Shown one piece after another: positions 9,896-18,129 of a stretch of DNA of 64,000 bases. The stretch lies in assembly GCF_900104635.1 (NCBI RefSeq), contig NZ_FNWC01000007.1, positions 372,001-436,000 on the forward strand. The letters run 5' to 3'. Positions within the stretch are counted from its first letter, which is position 1. Each line of letters opens with the position of its first letter. Under the pieces are notes generated by a model, which ran no database searches, was not told the origin of the DNA, and saw only the letters and a list, made by a program, of their open reading frames with translations. Source of the stretch: Coprococcus phoceensis. GTDB taxonomy: Bacteria; Bacillota; Clostridia; Lachnospirales; Lachnospiraceae. The translations under genes and the position numbers were made by a program.

Positions 9896-9924
9896 CACCC
9901 CGGGGAAGTTGATGCTCCGGGGTG
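9896..9924 (+). terminator. Probable terminator after aspS
   Basis: CACCCCGG (9896-9903) and CCGGGGTG (9917-9924) form an 8-bp GC stem with a 13-nt loop. The T-run is poor (TTGTAAATATT), so termination efficiency is uncertain. Confidence 0.55.
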
Positions 9925-9972
9925 TTGTAAATATTCTAAATAATAGTACAAAATAAAAAAATAAAAAAAGTG

Positions 9973-10001
9973 TTGACAAAAGTGCTTTTCATCAGTATAA
10001 T
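9973..10001 (+). promoter_or_regulatory. Consensus promoter for tRNA-Gly genes
   Basis: TTGACA (9973-9978), a 17-bp spacer and TATAAT (9996-10001): full consensus, 31 bp before the first tRNA, as expected for a strong stable-RNA promoter. Confidence 0.85.
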
Positions 10002-10032
10002 GAATATTGTTCTGATTCAGAGAACACAATAT

Positions 10033-10104
10033 GCACGAGTGGCTCAGTGGTGGAGTATCGCCTTGCCAAGGCGAGGGTCGCGGGTTCGAATCCCGTCTCG
10101 TGCT
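10033..10104 (+). tRNA. tRNA-Gly (GCC), copy 1
   Basis: A 72-nt cloverleaf. The acceptor arms GCACGAG and CTCGTGC pair perfectly, the anticodon loop TTGCCAA carries GCC, and the T-loop TTCGAAT is closed by CGGG/CCCG. The discriminator base is U, and CCA is not encoded. It is identical to the second copy 120 bp downstream. Confidence 0.97.
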
Positions 10105-10152
10105 CTTTCAATGACAATTGAATAAAGGTTCTGATTTAAAGAACAATAATAT

Positions 10153-10224
10153 GCACGAGTGGCTCAGTGGTGGAGTATCGCCTTGCCAAGGCGAGGGTCG
10201 CGGGTTCGAATCCCGTCTCGTGCT
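10153..10224 (+). tRNA. tRNA-Gly (GCC), copy 2
   Basis: Identical in all 72 positions to copy 1. The ~25 bp upstream (GTTCTGATT...AGAACA...ATAT) also resembles the upstream of copy 1, so the unit arose by tandem duplication. No separate promoter is seen, so the pair is probably cotranscribed. Confidence 0.97.
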
Positions 10225-10258
10225 TTTTGTGTCTTGACTGATAAGGAAAGAATGGATT

Positions 10259-10302
10259 GCCAATGGCTGCCTGATGATATGCAGGTGCTGTTGGCTTTTT
10301 TT
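10259..10302 (+). terminator. Rho-independent terminator of the tRNA-Gly unit
   Basis: An interrupted stem, with GCCAA (10259-10263) pairing TTGGC (10291-10295) and inner GC and CCTG/CAGG pairs, followed by seven T (10296-10302). Confidence 0.8.
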
Positions 10303-10340
10303 ATTATAGGAAAATCCTTTGGAATCCTATAATAAAAAAA
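10296..10340. repeat. 16-bp perfect inverted repeat overlapping the tRNA terminator tail
   Basis: TTTTTTTATTATAGGA (10296-10311) and its exact reverse complement (10325-10340) with a 13-nt loop. With its T-run/A-run edges it can act as a bidirectional hairpin. The rest up to 10489 holds no gene, only the ribosome site GGGAG (10476-10480) of the next CDS. Confidence 0.7.
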
Positions 10341-10489
10341 TGCACTTCTAAGATAAAGGTCGAAATGGAGTTCCGAATTATACAAAAAACAAGGGAAACA
10401 GGAGCAGTTTATATAAGCATTATTGAAAAAAAAAGGTGTTATAATTATAAAAAAGAGAGATAAAAATGATTAGTCGGGAGAAATGATAT

Positions 10490-11323
10490 ATGAAAAAGAA
10501 ACAATATTTTTTGGCGGGGATAGTTATATTAGTCATTTTAGGTATAGCAATTGCCGTCATCTTTAATGGCAGAAACAAGAATGCAGAAGAAAATTCTTCG
10601 TCGAAAGTGGTGACAGTTGTGTCGGAGGAAGGATATCAGTTTTATAGCGAAGTTGTGCAAAAAGATTATAAAGAGCAAGATCAGAAAGAACTAGAGAAAA
10701 AGACAAAAGAATATGCAAAGGAAGTGTATGCTCAATTTGCATTAGGGGAAGCGTATAATCTTTGCAAACCGTACTCCTATGAATCGCTAAAGATGGATAT
10801 GGAAGCAGAAAATCAGCAGCGTCAGGCGAAAAAGAGTGCAGGAGAAGTTGTTTACGGTACATTGGAATATACATTAGACAGTTATCTTGAATATACACTC
10901 AGTAATCTGAAAATACAGACAGTGGATTATATGGTAAGAAATCATGAGGAATCCTTAGAGAAAGAAGCAAAAACATATTGGGAAGCACACCCTGATAAAT
11001 TTGAGAGAGTAGATGAGATCACATATCGTTTAGGTGAAGAGACGAAAAAAGTTGTCTGGGATGAACTTTCCACATTGGAAAAGACAGATAGTGAATTGTT
11101 TGAATATTTGTATTATGGGGAAGAGGGTGATCAGTTCACATTATCGGAGAGGGACGAACCAATCAGTGGAGAGATTTTGAAAAAAACAATGAAGACTGCT
11201 GATTTTGAGGCGGACAAAAGCACGGTCCTTAAGATTTACATATCGGATGTTTATTATGAAAAGCTGGTGAAACAGGCTGAGAAAGAGCATCCACTGGAGT
11301 TTGAATTAAATCAGGGGCAGTAA
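10490..11323 (+). CDS. Membrane-anchored extracytoplasmic protein of unknown function
   Basis: I do not recognise a family with certainty. The 277-aa product starts with a Lys-rich N-terminus and one hydrophobic segment (about 7-27) without a lipobox cysteine, so it is an uncleaved anchor or a signal peptide. The rest is soluble, highly charged and probably helical (about 45-165), with Lys/Glu-rich stretches. The architecture loosely resembles the N-terminal region of PrsA/SurA-like secretion chaperones, but no parvulin active-site segment is visible. It lies 54 bp before the wall-anchored beta-helix protein and may be cotranscribed; a role in export or folding of that protein is only an inference. 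Confidence 0.6.
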   Translation: MKKKQYFLAGIVILVILGIAIAVIFNGRNKNAEENSSSKVVTVVSEEGYQFYSEVVQKDYKEQDQKELEKKTKEYAKEVYAQFALGEAYNLCKPYSYESLKMDMEAENQQRQAKKSAGEVVYGTLEYTLDSYLEYTLSNLKIQTVDYMVRNHEESLEKEAKTYWEAHPDKFERVDEITYRLGEETKKVVWDELSTLEKTDSELFEYLYYGEEGDQFTLSERDEPISGEILKKTMKTADFEADKSTVLKIYISDVYYEKLVKQAEKEHPLEFELNQGQ

Positions 11324-11377
11324 AGAGGATGTACTGTTTCTGTTTTAAGAAATAATAAAGAAAGGAAGTAAAAAAAT

Positions 11378-14300
11378 ATGAAAGGGAAAATGGTAAAACG
11401 TTTACTGGCAGTTGGTTTGTCTATTGCAATGGCGGTGACAACGTTCCAGACAGTGGGAACTTCTGGTCCTGGAATTGTACAGGCGGCTTCTACAGTGACA
11501 AATGAAAATCTGCTGAAAAATCCTACATTTGAAGAAGGTGTGGATCTTGGCACTCATTCTGATAGTAATCAGAATAACAAAGTAGGAAACTGGTTCGCGT
11601 ATTCAACACAAAATCCGGGAACAGTAAAAAAAGTACAGGAAAATGCACACAACGGAGAATGGTCAGCAACTGTTGCAAAACAAAATGATGCATTGGAGCA
11701 GGATGTGCCGGATCTTCAGAAGGGAGCAACATACAAACTTTCTGTATGGGCAAAAAATACGAACCCATCTGGTCTTAAAACATGGCTGTGTCTGAAATGG
11801 TACGGAGGAAGCGAAAAGAAAGTTGCAATCGATTCTTCAGAATACAAACAATATGAGATTGAATTTACATATACAGGGGCAACTGGAACAGATGCAGGAA
11901 AAAATACAAGAGCTGCAATCTGGGTGGAAAGAGGCAATAGTGGAAATGTATATGTGGATGACTGGTCATTACAGATTTCCAGTGATCTTAAGAGCTTAAG
12001 CGTGGAAAATGGAGCGCTGAAAGCAGAATATAATGCAGACTATCAGGGCGAAATGAAGAGTTCTGATTTTGATATCTCTTATACATCCTCTTTAGAACCT
12101 GAAGTGGCAAAGAAACTGGATATTACAAGTGAAACTGTGAACGGCAAGGCATTGACAATGAATTTTGCAGAGATTGCAAAACAGCCTATGAAACAGACAA
12201 TCACAGTCACTGCTACTTATAAACCAAGCAAACAGCCTATGGTAGTAGACTTTGATGTAGATGCATCCGGAGAAGAGTTGGTAGAAGCAAATCTTACCGG
12301 AATTACTGCTGAAAATGGCAGTGTCACAGCGAATTTGGATAAAGTGCCTACAGTAGCTCCGGTAAAATATGACTTTACATTAGAATATAAAGTGAATGAT
12401 GGAGCATTTGAGAAGGCTGCAATTAAAGAGTTTACTTATAATAAGGACAGCAAAAATGTTGTTATGACATTTGACAAAATCTCAGGGGCTGTAGATCCGA
12501 AAGATGTAACCGTAAAAGTAACATATAAAGATGTGGCTAAGACAGCAGAGTTCAGAGTAGAACTTGGAAGCGGCGTGAAATATTACGTGGACGCTACAAA
12601 CGGAAAGGACAGCAACAACGGTACAAGTCCTGAGACTGCATGGCAGACAATTGACAGAGTCAACCAGGAAAATTTCCAGCCGGGAGACCAGATTCTGTTT
12701 AAAGCAGGAGAGACTTGGACAGGTGCATTAAAACCACAAGGATCTGGTGTGGATGGAGCACCGATTGTGATTGCAAGCTATGGTGAAGGAAAGAAACCAA
12801 TTTTAATGCCAGGTGAAGACTGGACGATTTCTCATATGAACATTGCGAATCAAGTTGTTCGCAACCCAAAAGTCAACAATGTAATTACATTCTTCAACCA
12901 GGAATACTGGGAAGTAAGAGATTTGGAATTATATGATTCTACGTATGAACAAAATACAAATACAAATGTTTACCGCAGAGGTATCAATATCTCAGCAGAA
13001 GATGTTGGGGATCTTTCTTACTTTAAGTTTGATAATCTGACAATTCACGGATTTAGAGGACCAATCAGCAATGAAGGGAAATCTTCCGGTGGAATTATTA
13101 TGACAGTGACAACAAACCTGAACGATGCATCAAAAAGAGTTCCAACAGCGGTGCATGACATCAGCGTTACAAACTGTGAACTGTATGATCTGGGAAGATC
13201 TGGAATCAACTTTGTTTCACCTTGGACAACAAGAGAAGGTGACAAATGGAATAAGTATGCACCATTTGGATATGCAGGAAAAGGTGCATGGAAACCATAT
13301 GAAAGATTTACACTGAGCAACAATATTATTCATGATATTGACGGTGATGGAACAATTGTAGATGGTTGTAAAGATGTAACAGTAGATCATAACACAGTAT
13401 ATCGTGCAGTATATAACTGCTGGTATGGTGTTGGACTTTTCAACTGGAACTCAGACAATGTCGTATTTGAATACAATGAAGTATATGAATCATCTCCGGC
13501 AGATGCATTACTTGGAGCAGGAGATGGACAGGGAATCGAAATTGATGCGCTGAACCAAAATACATTAGTACAGTACAATTATCTGCATGATAACGCAGGT
13601 GGCGTATTTATGTGGTGCTGTACTGCAAGCTTAAGAGGATTTAATGGAATTTATCGCTATAACATCAGTCAGAATGACGGTGCAAAACACGGTGTAATTG
13701 ACTGGAGAGAAGGTCATGAAGGAAGTATGGCTTACAACAACACGATTTATCTAGGTGAAGGAATTGACAGAGAATGGTTGAAAAACGGCTATACAGGTGG
13801 AAAGAGTGATGCGAAGTTCTACAATAATATCGTAGTAAATAAAGGAAATATGACACCTGGAAAAGGATTTAATGAACAGGAAATCGACTACGAGAGCAAT
13901 ATCTTTGTAGGATTTGATGAAGTTCCGTCAAACGATACAACATTGATTCAGGAAGACCCGAAATTTGTGGCTCCTGGAACAGGTGGAAAAGGAATTGATT
14001 CTGTAAAAGGTTACAAACTTCAGGCAGACTCACCGGCAATTGATGCAGGTCTGAATATCGAAAACAATGGTGGAAAAGATTACTTTGGAACACCACTTGC
14101 TGATGGAAAGACAGACATTGGTGCAGCGGAATATGTAGTAGAGTTAGACAAAACAGAATTAAATGCGTTGATCGAGTATGCAAAGAGCCAGCAGGAAAAT
14201 GAAAATTATCAGTATGTAGTGCCGGTTGTAAAAGAAAAATTTGAGGCGGCATTAGCGGAAGCTGAGAAAGTGAGTGCAAATAATGCGGCAACTCAGGAGG

Positions 14301-15115
14301 CAGTGAATACAGCATATGATAAGTTGTTAGATATGGTTCATCACTTGGAATTTACAGGAAATACAAGTTCTTTGAAAGTGCTTGTGGACGCGGCAAAAGG
14401 ATTAGAAGAACAATTCTATACAGCAGAGAGCTGGAAGCCATTTACGGAGGCTCTGAAAGAAGCAGAAGCAGTTCTTGCAGATGAGAATGCTCTTCAAGAG
14501 GAAATTGATGCAGTGAGAGCAGCTCTCAAGACAGCGATGGACGGCTTGGTGAAGAAACCATTGGCAGATAAATCAAAACTGGAAAAACTGGTGAAAGATT
14601 CTGAGACAAAATATGAGCCGAATTTAGACAAGTATACTCCGGCGAGTGGAGAAAGTTTCAAAGAAGCGTTGGATGCGGCAAGATCAGTTCTCGCAGATGA
14701 AAATGCAACTCAGAAACAAGTGGATTCAGCCTATACAACGCTTCAAAAAGCTATTTTTGGATTACGATTGATTCCAAACAAAGAGGCGTTGGAAGATTTG
14801 ATTAACAAAGTGGAAAGTATGGATCTGAGCGGTTACACAACGGAGAGCGTACAGGCGCTCAAAAATGTGCTTCTTGAAGTAAAAGCAGTTATGGAAGATC
14901 CGGAAGCTGACCAAAAAGAAGTAGATGCAGCTGAGAAAGCCCTAAGGGCAAGTCGAGATGGACTTGTAGCAGTTGAAGATGCGAAAAAAGCAGATAGCAG
15001 TAAGAAAGTGGCTAAGACAGGAGATGCGACATCACCAATCGGATGGACACTTGCAGGTGTTTTGGCAGTGCTTGCGGTTGTGGCAGCGTTCTTTGTAAGA
15101 AGAAAAAAACGCTAA
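11378..15115 (+). CDS. Large wall-anchored beta-helix protein with FIVAR repeats
   Basis: Secreted surface protein of 1245 aa. A signal peptide covers about 1-37 (ends VQAAS). Next come a carbohydrate-binding-like domain (about 40-205), Ig-like linkers (205-395), a right-handed parallel beta-helix (about 400-920) opened by YYVDATNGKDSNNGTSPETA, and three to four FIVAR/helical repeats (about 925-1200). The C-terminus is VAKTGD (1211-1216), a hydrophobic helix and RRKKR, a degenerate sortase signal. The beta-helix type is typical of polysaccharide lyases and glycosidases, so glycan cleavage or binding is likely, but the substrate is unknown. The ribosome site AAGGAAG precedes ATG 11378. It ends in a strong bidirectional terminator. 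Confidence 0.82.
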   Translation: MKGKMVKRLLAVGLSIAMAVTTFQTVGTSGPGIVQAASTVTNENLLKNPTFEEGVDLGTHSDSNQNNKVGNWFAYSTQNPGTVKKVQENAHNGEWSATVAKQNDALEQDVPDLQKGATYKLSVWAKNTNPSGLKTWLCLKWYGGSEKKVAIDSSEYKQYEIEFTYTGATGTDAGKNTRAAIWVERGNSGNVYVDDWSLQISSDLKSLSVENGALKAEYNADYQGEMKSSDFDISYTSSLEPEVAKKLDITSETVNGKALTMNFAEIAKQPMKQTITVTATYKPSKQPMVVDFDVDASGEELVEANLTGITAENGSVTANLDKVPTVAPVKYDFTLEYKVNDGAFEKAAIKEFTYNKDSKNVVMTFDKISGAVDPKDVTVKVTYKDVAKTAEFRVELGSGVKYYVDATNGKDSNNGTSPETAWQTIDRVNQENFQPGDQILFKAGETWTGALKPQGSGVDGAPIVIASYGEGKKPILMPGEDWTISHMNIANQVVRNPKVNNVITFFNQEYWEVRDLELYDSTYEQNTNTNVYRRGINISAEDVGDLSYFKFDNLTIHGFRGPISNEGKSSGGIIMTVTTNLNDASKRVPTAVHDISVTNCELYDLGRSGINFVSPWTTREGDKWNKYAPFGYAGKGAWKPYERFTLSNNIIHDIDGDGTIVDGCKDVTVDHNTVYRAVYNCWYGVGLFNWNSDNVVFEYNEVYESSPADALLGAGDGQGIEIDALNQNTLVQYNYLHDNAGGVFMWCCTASLRGFNGIYRYNISQNDGAKHGVIDWREGHEGSMAYNNTIYLGEGIDREWLKNGYTGGKSDAKFYNNIVVNKGNMTPGKGFNEQEIDYESNIFVGFDEVPSNDTTLIQEDPKFVAPGTGGKGIDSVKGYKLQADSPAIDAGLNIENNGGKDYFGTPLADGKTDIGAAEYVVELDKTELNALIEYAKSQQENENYQYVVPVVKEKFEAALAEAEKVSANNAATQEAVNTAYDKLLDMVHHLEFTGNTSSLKVLVDAAKGLEEQFYTAESWKPFTEALKEAEAVLADENALQEEIDAVRAALKTAMDGLVKKPLADKSKLEKLVKDSETKYEPNLDKYTPASGESFKEALDAARSVLADENATQKQVDSAYTTLQKAIFGLRLIPNKEALEDLINKVESMDLSGYTTESVQALKNVLLEVKAVMEDPEADQKEVDAAEKALRASRDGLVAVEDAKKADSSKKVAKTGDATSPIGWTLAGVLAVLAVVAAFFVRRKKR

Positions 15116-15136
15116 TATAATATAAGTTAAAAATGA

Positions 15137-15188
15137 AGAGAGGGCATCGCAAAATCATCGGGTGAGATGATTGAGCGATGCCCTCTCT
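15137..15188. terminator. Bidirectional terminator between beta-helix gene and alsT
   Basis: AGAGAGGGCATCGC (15137-15150) and its exact complement (15175-15188), extended inward by AATCATC/GATGATT. T-rich flanks occur on both strands, which suits the convergent genes. Confidence 0.88.
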
Positions 15189-15202
15189 TTGTTTGAAAAT
15201 GA

Positions 15203-16606
15203 TTATTTCCAAGTATCAGTATTATTTAAACCGACATTTTTTGCCTTAAATACGGGATCGATTCCCTGTTTCTTCTGTTTTGTGTAATCGTCAAGCACTT
15301 TGAAAGCGATTCCGCCTAACAAGAAAATGACCAGAATATTTTCAATTGCCATGAATCCCATCAATACGTCTGCGAGATTCCATACAGTGCTAAAATCAGC
15401 CTGTGCACCGAGAAAAATCGCAATCAGACATGTGATTCGGAATACATTCAGCAGAATGCGATTGTTCTTGATGAACAGAATGTTTGATTCGGCGTAATAG
15501 TAATTTCCGATTAAACTTGTGAATGCAAATGCAAAAATGGAAAATGTAATAAAATGGATACCAAGTGAACCGACATTTGCACTGATCGCAGCCTGTACAT
15601 ATGGGATACCGTCCAATTTTTCAGGAATGCCCGTTACTCCGGAAAGCAACAAGATAAAAGCGGTAGTCGTACAGATCATAAGTGTATCGATAAATACAGA
15701 AAGAACCTGAACCATTCCTTGTTTTACCGGGTGAGAAACAGTTGCGGTTGCGGATGCATTTGGCGCGCTACCCATACCGGCCTCGTTGGAGAATAACCCG
15801 CGTTTGATCCCGATTAAGACAGTACTTCCGGCAAATCCACCGAAGATTGCCCGAAAATCAAAGGCGCCTTCAAAGATGAGTGAAAACATCTCAGGAACAC
15901 GGTCTAAGTTTGTCAGTGTAATGAAGATTCCCATCAAAATGTAGATTCCAGCCATAATCGGAACAATTACAGAAGAAATGAATCCGATTCTGTGAACCCC
16001 TCCGAAGATGACAAATGCAGTTGCAGCAGCAATCAAAAGTCCGACAACGGCAGGAAGGATTGTATCGCTGTAATTTGGAATGTAATATTCCAAAGCAGAT
16101 GACATATTATAAGTCTGAAGACCATTGAAACCATAGGCAAAACATGCAATCAGCAGAATGGAAAAGAGAACTCCAAGCCAACGTTTGCCGAGGGCACGTT
16201 CAATATAATAAGATGGACCTCCGCGGAATTCTTTTCCATCTTTTACTTTGTAAACTTGTGCCAGTGTACTTTCGACAAAGGCAGATGCACCGCCGACGAT
16301 TGCCATAACCCACATCCAAAATACAGCGCCCGGTCCTCCGGCTACAATTGCAGTTGCAATTCCGGCAATATTTCCGGTACCGACTCTTGATGCAGTAGAA
16401 ATCATCAGAGCCTGAAAAGAAGAGACGGATTTTCCATTGTCATTCTTTTCCGCTTTTTCTTTCAGCGCTTTGATCGCATCACCAATCAGACGAAATTGTA
16501 CAAATTTTGTACGAATGGAAAAATAGATACCAGCAGCTACAAGTAAAAAGATTAGAATGTAGCTGTAGAGAAAGTCATTTAGACTTGCCAATAAATTGTT
16601 AAACAC
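15203..16606 (-). CDS. alsT: Sodium:alanine/glycine symporter (AGCS family, AlsT-like)
   Basis: Polytopic inner-membrane symporter of 467 aa that imports alanine or glycine (possibly glutamine in some members) with Na+ or H+. Family signatures are GTGNIAGIATAIVAGGPGA near residue 95 and FSNEAGMGSAPNASATA near 275; about 11 hydrophobic helices are visible. The length is normal for the family. The start codon is preceded by GCAAAGGAGGAAC, part of which is inside a hairpin in the leader. Nothing in the gene allows the substrate to be assigned. It has its own promoter, separate from the insertion sequence upstream, and is followed by a bidirectional terminator. Confidence 0.92.
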   Translation of the reverse strand: MFNNLLASLNDFLYSYILIFLLVAAGIYFSIRTKFVQFRLIGDAIKALKEKAEKNDNGKSVSSFQALMISTASRVGTGNIAGIATAIVAGGPGAVFWMWVMAIVGGASAFVESTLAQVYKVKDGKEFRGGPSYYIERALGKRWLGVLFSILLIACFAYGFNGLQTYNMSSALEYYIPNYSDTILPAVVGLLIAAATAFVIFGGVHRIGFISSVIVPIMAGIYILMGIFITLTNLDRVPEMFSLIFEGAFDFRAIFGGFAGSTVLIGIKRGLFSNEAGMGSAPNASATATVSHPVKQGMVQVLSVFIDTLMICTTTAFILLLSGVTGIPEKLDGIPYVQAAISANVGSLGIHFITFSIFAFAFTSLIGNYYYAESNILFIKNNRILLNVFRITCLIAIFLGAQADFSTVWNLADVLMGFMAIENILVIFLLGGIAFKVLDDYTKQKKQGIDPVFKAKNVGLNNTDTWK

Positions 16607-16617
16607 AATAAGTTCCT

Positions 16618-16735
16618 CCTTTGCTTGGCAGAAAAAAGCAGCAAAGGATTTTTTCTCTTAAAAAAAGTACTTGTGGTCAAATTTGATTGGCTTTCACAAG
16701 TACTTGCTACTTTTTTCTAGATTTTATTTGGTTAA
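16618..16735 (-). promoter_or_regulatory. Structured alsT leader: intrinsic terminator then SD-sequestering hairpin
   Basis: Reading on the minus strand from the promoter: AAGTACTTGTG and CACAAGTACTT (plus 16695-16705 and 16665-16675) form an 11-bp stem followed by a T-run, a rho-independent terminator before the gene. Next, CCTTTGC pairs with GCAAAGG (16641-16647 with 16618-16624), the latter overlapping the AAGGAGG ribosome site. The layout suggests attenuation, but I recognise no aptamer. Confidence 0.6.
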
Positions 16736-16764
16736 AGTGTAATATAAAAATGAGGGAAAGTCAA
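16736..16764 (-). promoter_or_regulatory. Promoter of alsT
   Basis: On the minus strand TTGACT (16759-16764), a 17-bp spacer and TACACT (16736-16741). It lies between the insertion sequence and the leader terminator. Confidence 0.6.
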
Positions 16765-16803
16765 GAAATACTTAACTACGTGAATCATTTAACGTAAGAA
16801 AAT

Positions 16804-16816
16804 GTGTGCAAAGTGC
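16804..16816. repeat. Left flanking direct repeat of the insertion sequence
   Basis: GTGTGCAAAGTGC, repeated exactly at 18063-18075 on the other side of the insertion sequence; the candidate target-site duplication, or a longer chance extension of one. Confidence 0.65.
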
Positions 16817-18062
16817 CAAGCCAAACGCATGAATGTGCTCCTCAACCACACCATATACTAAATTCAAAAATTATAAAGACATAATCTTCTCTAAATGCTT
16901 TTCTGGATTTGTTCCAATCACATACCGTTTCTTTTTCATGCTTAACGGACGGCTTCCTACCTCTAAAATTTTTAACATATTCAAAGCCAGTTTTCTTATA
17001 ATGTTCAGATTATAGGATGCCTGCTTTTCTAATGTGTGATTCCCATCTTCTCGAAAGGTTACATCTAAATGCCAATGATAGCTTTCTATCATCCAATGAC
17101 CACGCACAGCTCGCTCTGCTTCTTCTATATTGGTCGACAGGCTGCTTATGAAATATCTTTCTTCTACTGTTGTACTGCCATCTGTCCCTGCTATTGTATT
17201 ACGAGTCATGATAATGCTTTTTAATCCTGCCCATTCTTTCTTCCGGCTTAACCAGCTGATGTCTTCTGTCTGCCAGTATTCCCGTTTCTCAAGGTTCCCC
17301 CTGGCCTTTTCTATCCGGTTTTTATAAGCGCATTTCTCACGAAGTTCTTTATCTGCAAAATATTCCCTCACATCTTCCAGAAGACTCCCCTGGTTTGCCT
17401 TTAATGCCAGAACATAATCCGCACGCTTTTGGCGGATTTTCTTTACAATAGCCACCTGGGTTCCCATGGCATCTGTTGTTATGATTGTCCCTTTTATATT
17501 CAGATGGTCCAACAGTTCTGGGATTGCTTTGATCTCATTTGTTTTTTCTTCTACTCGTTTCTGTCCCAGGCAAAAGCCTCTTTCATCTACAGCACTGACA
17601 ATATGATTCGGTCTCTGGTTCTTATTTCCGTTCCCTCTCTGGGTTTTTCCGTCAATCGCAAGCAGGCGCTTTACTTTCTCCCCCTCATCGCTGCTTAACA
17701 TTTCATTCCACTTTTGCTGAAAACTTTCCAGAAATTCAGTGGGCACCATTGCAAAAACTCTTTGGAGTGTATCATGGGAAGGGATTCCATTTGGAAGTTC
17801 CAGATAATTTTGCAAAAAATCTTCATGTTCTTTTCCAAACATCTCAATCTCTACCCAATCATCTGCATTTGCAAGCGTAGCAAAAAATACAAGCAGGATA
17901 ATATCCGCCATCTTATGCAAAACTTTCTTCTCCTGTCTTATGTCCATCACCGTACCTGCATAGTCTAAAATCTCTTTCATAGGAACACCCCATCCTTTTT
18001 TCTTTGATTATATCAAAAAATCCGGACAGGGTGTTCATAATTTATTCATTCATGCGTTTGTC
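16817..18062 (-). mobile_element. ISAs1-family insertion sequence, apparently intact
   Basis: A single full-length transposase gene, with inverted ends CAAACGCATGAATG (16822-16835) and its exact complement (18047-18060), lies between two copies of the 13-bp sequence GTGTGCAAAGTGC. The distance from the inverted repeat to the direct repeat is 5 nt on the left and 2 nt on the right, so the exact termini are uncertain by a few bases. Size is about 1.25 kb, normal for the family. It sits between divergently transcribed alsT and hom. Confidence 0.85.
16871..17980 (-). CDS. ISAs1-family transposase (DDE)
   Basis: Transposase of 369 aa, full length for ISAs1/H-repeat-associated proteins. An N-terminal helical domain (DUF4338-like region, 1-100) is followed by the RNase-H-like core: D110 in AIDGKTQRG, D170 in ITTDAMGTQ and E299 in RGHWMIESYHWHLDV. 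All three catalytic acids are present and no frameshift is visible, so the element may still be active. The start is preceded by a GGATGGGGTG ribosome site. It is transcribed in the direction of alsT but ends more than 100 bp before the alsT promoter. Confidence 0.93.
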   Translation of the reverse strand: MKEILDYAGTVMDIRQEKKVLHKMADIILLVFFATLANADDWVEIEMFGKEHEDFLQNYLELPNGIPSHDTLQRVFAMVPTEFLESFQQKWNEMLSSDEGEKVKRLLAIDGKTQRGNGNKNQRPNHIVSAVDERGFCLGQKRVEEKTNEIKAIPELLDHLNIKGTIITTDAMGTQVAIVKKIRQKRADYVLALKANQGSLLEDVREYFADKELREKCAYKNRIEKARGNLEKREYWQTEDISWLSRKKEWAGLKSIIMTRNTIAGTDGSTTVEERYFISSLSTNIEEAERAVRGHWMIESYHWHLDVTFREDGNHTLEKQASYNLNIIRKLALNMLKILEVGSRPLSMKKKRYVIGTNPEKHLEKIMSL

Positions 18063-18075
18063 GTGTGCAAAGTGC
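18063..18075. repeat. Right flanking direct repeat of the insertion sequence
   Basis: GTGTGCAAAGTGC, identical to 16804-16816. It starts 2 nt outside the right inverted repeat. Confidence 0.65.
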
Positions 18076-18129
18076 GTACAAATGTGTTATTCTTATATAC
18101 AAATCAAAAAACAGGAGGAGAAATAAGTG

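Noticed and set aside
10164..10385. Minus-strand ORF (73 aa) over tRNA-Gly copy 2
   Set aside because: Its C-terminal part is the translated complement of a tRNA, a known artefact; no ribosome site.
16607..16735. Glycine riboswitch in front of alsT
   Set aside because: Leader is only about 130 nt and is filled by the terminator and SD hairpins; tandem glycine-aptamer cores not found.
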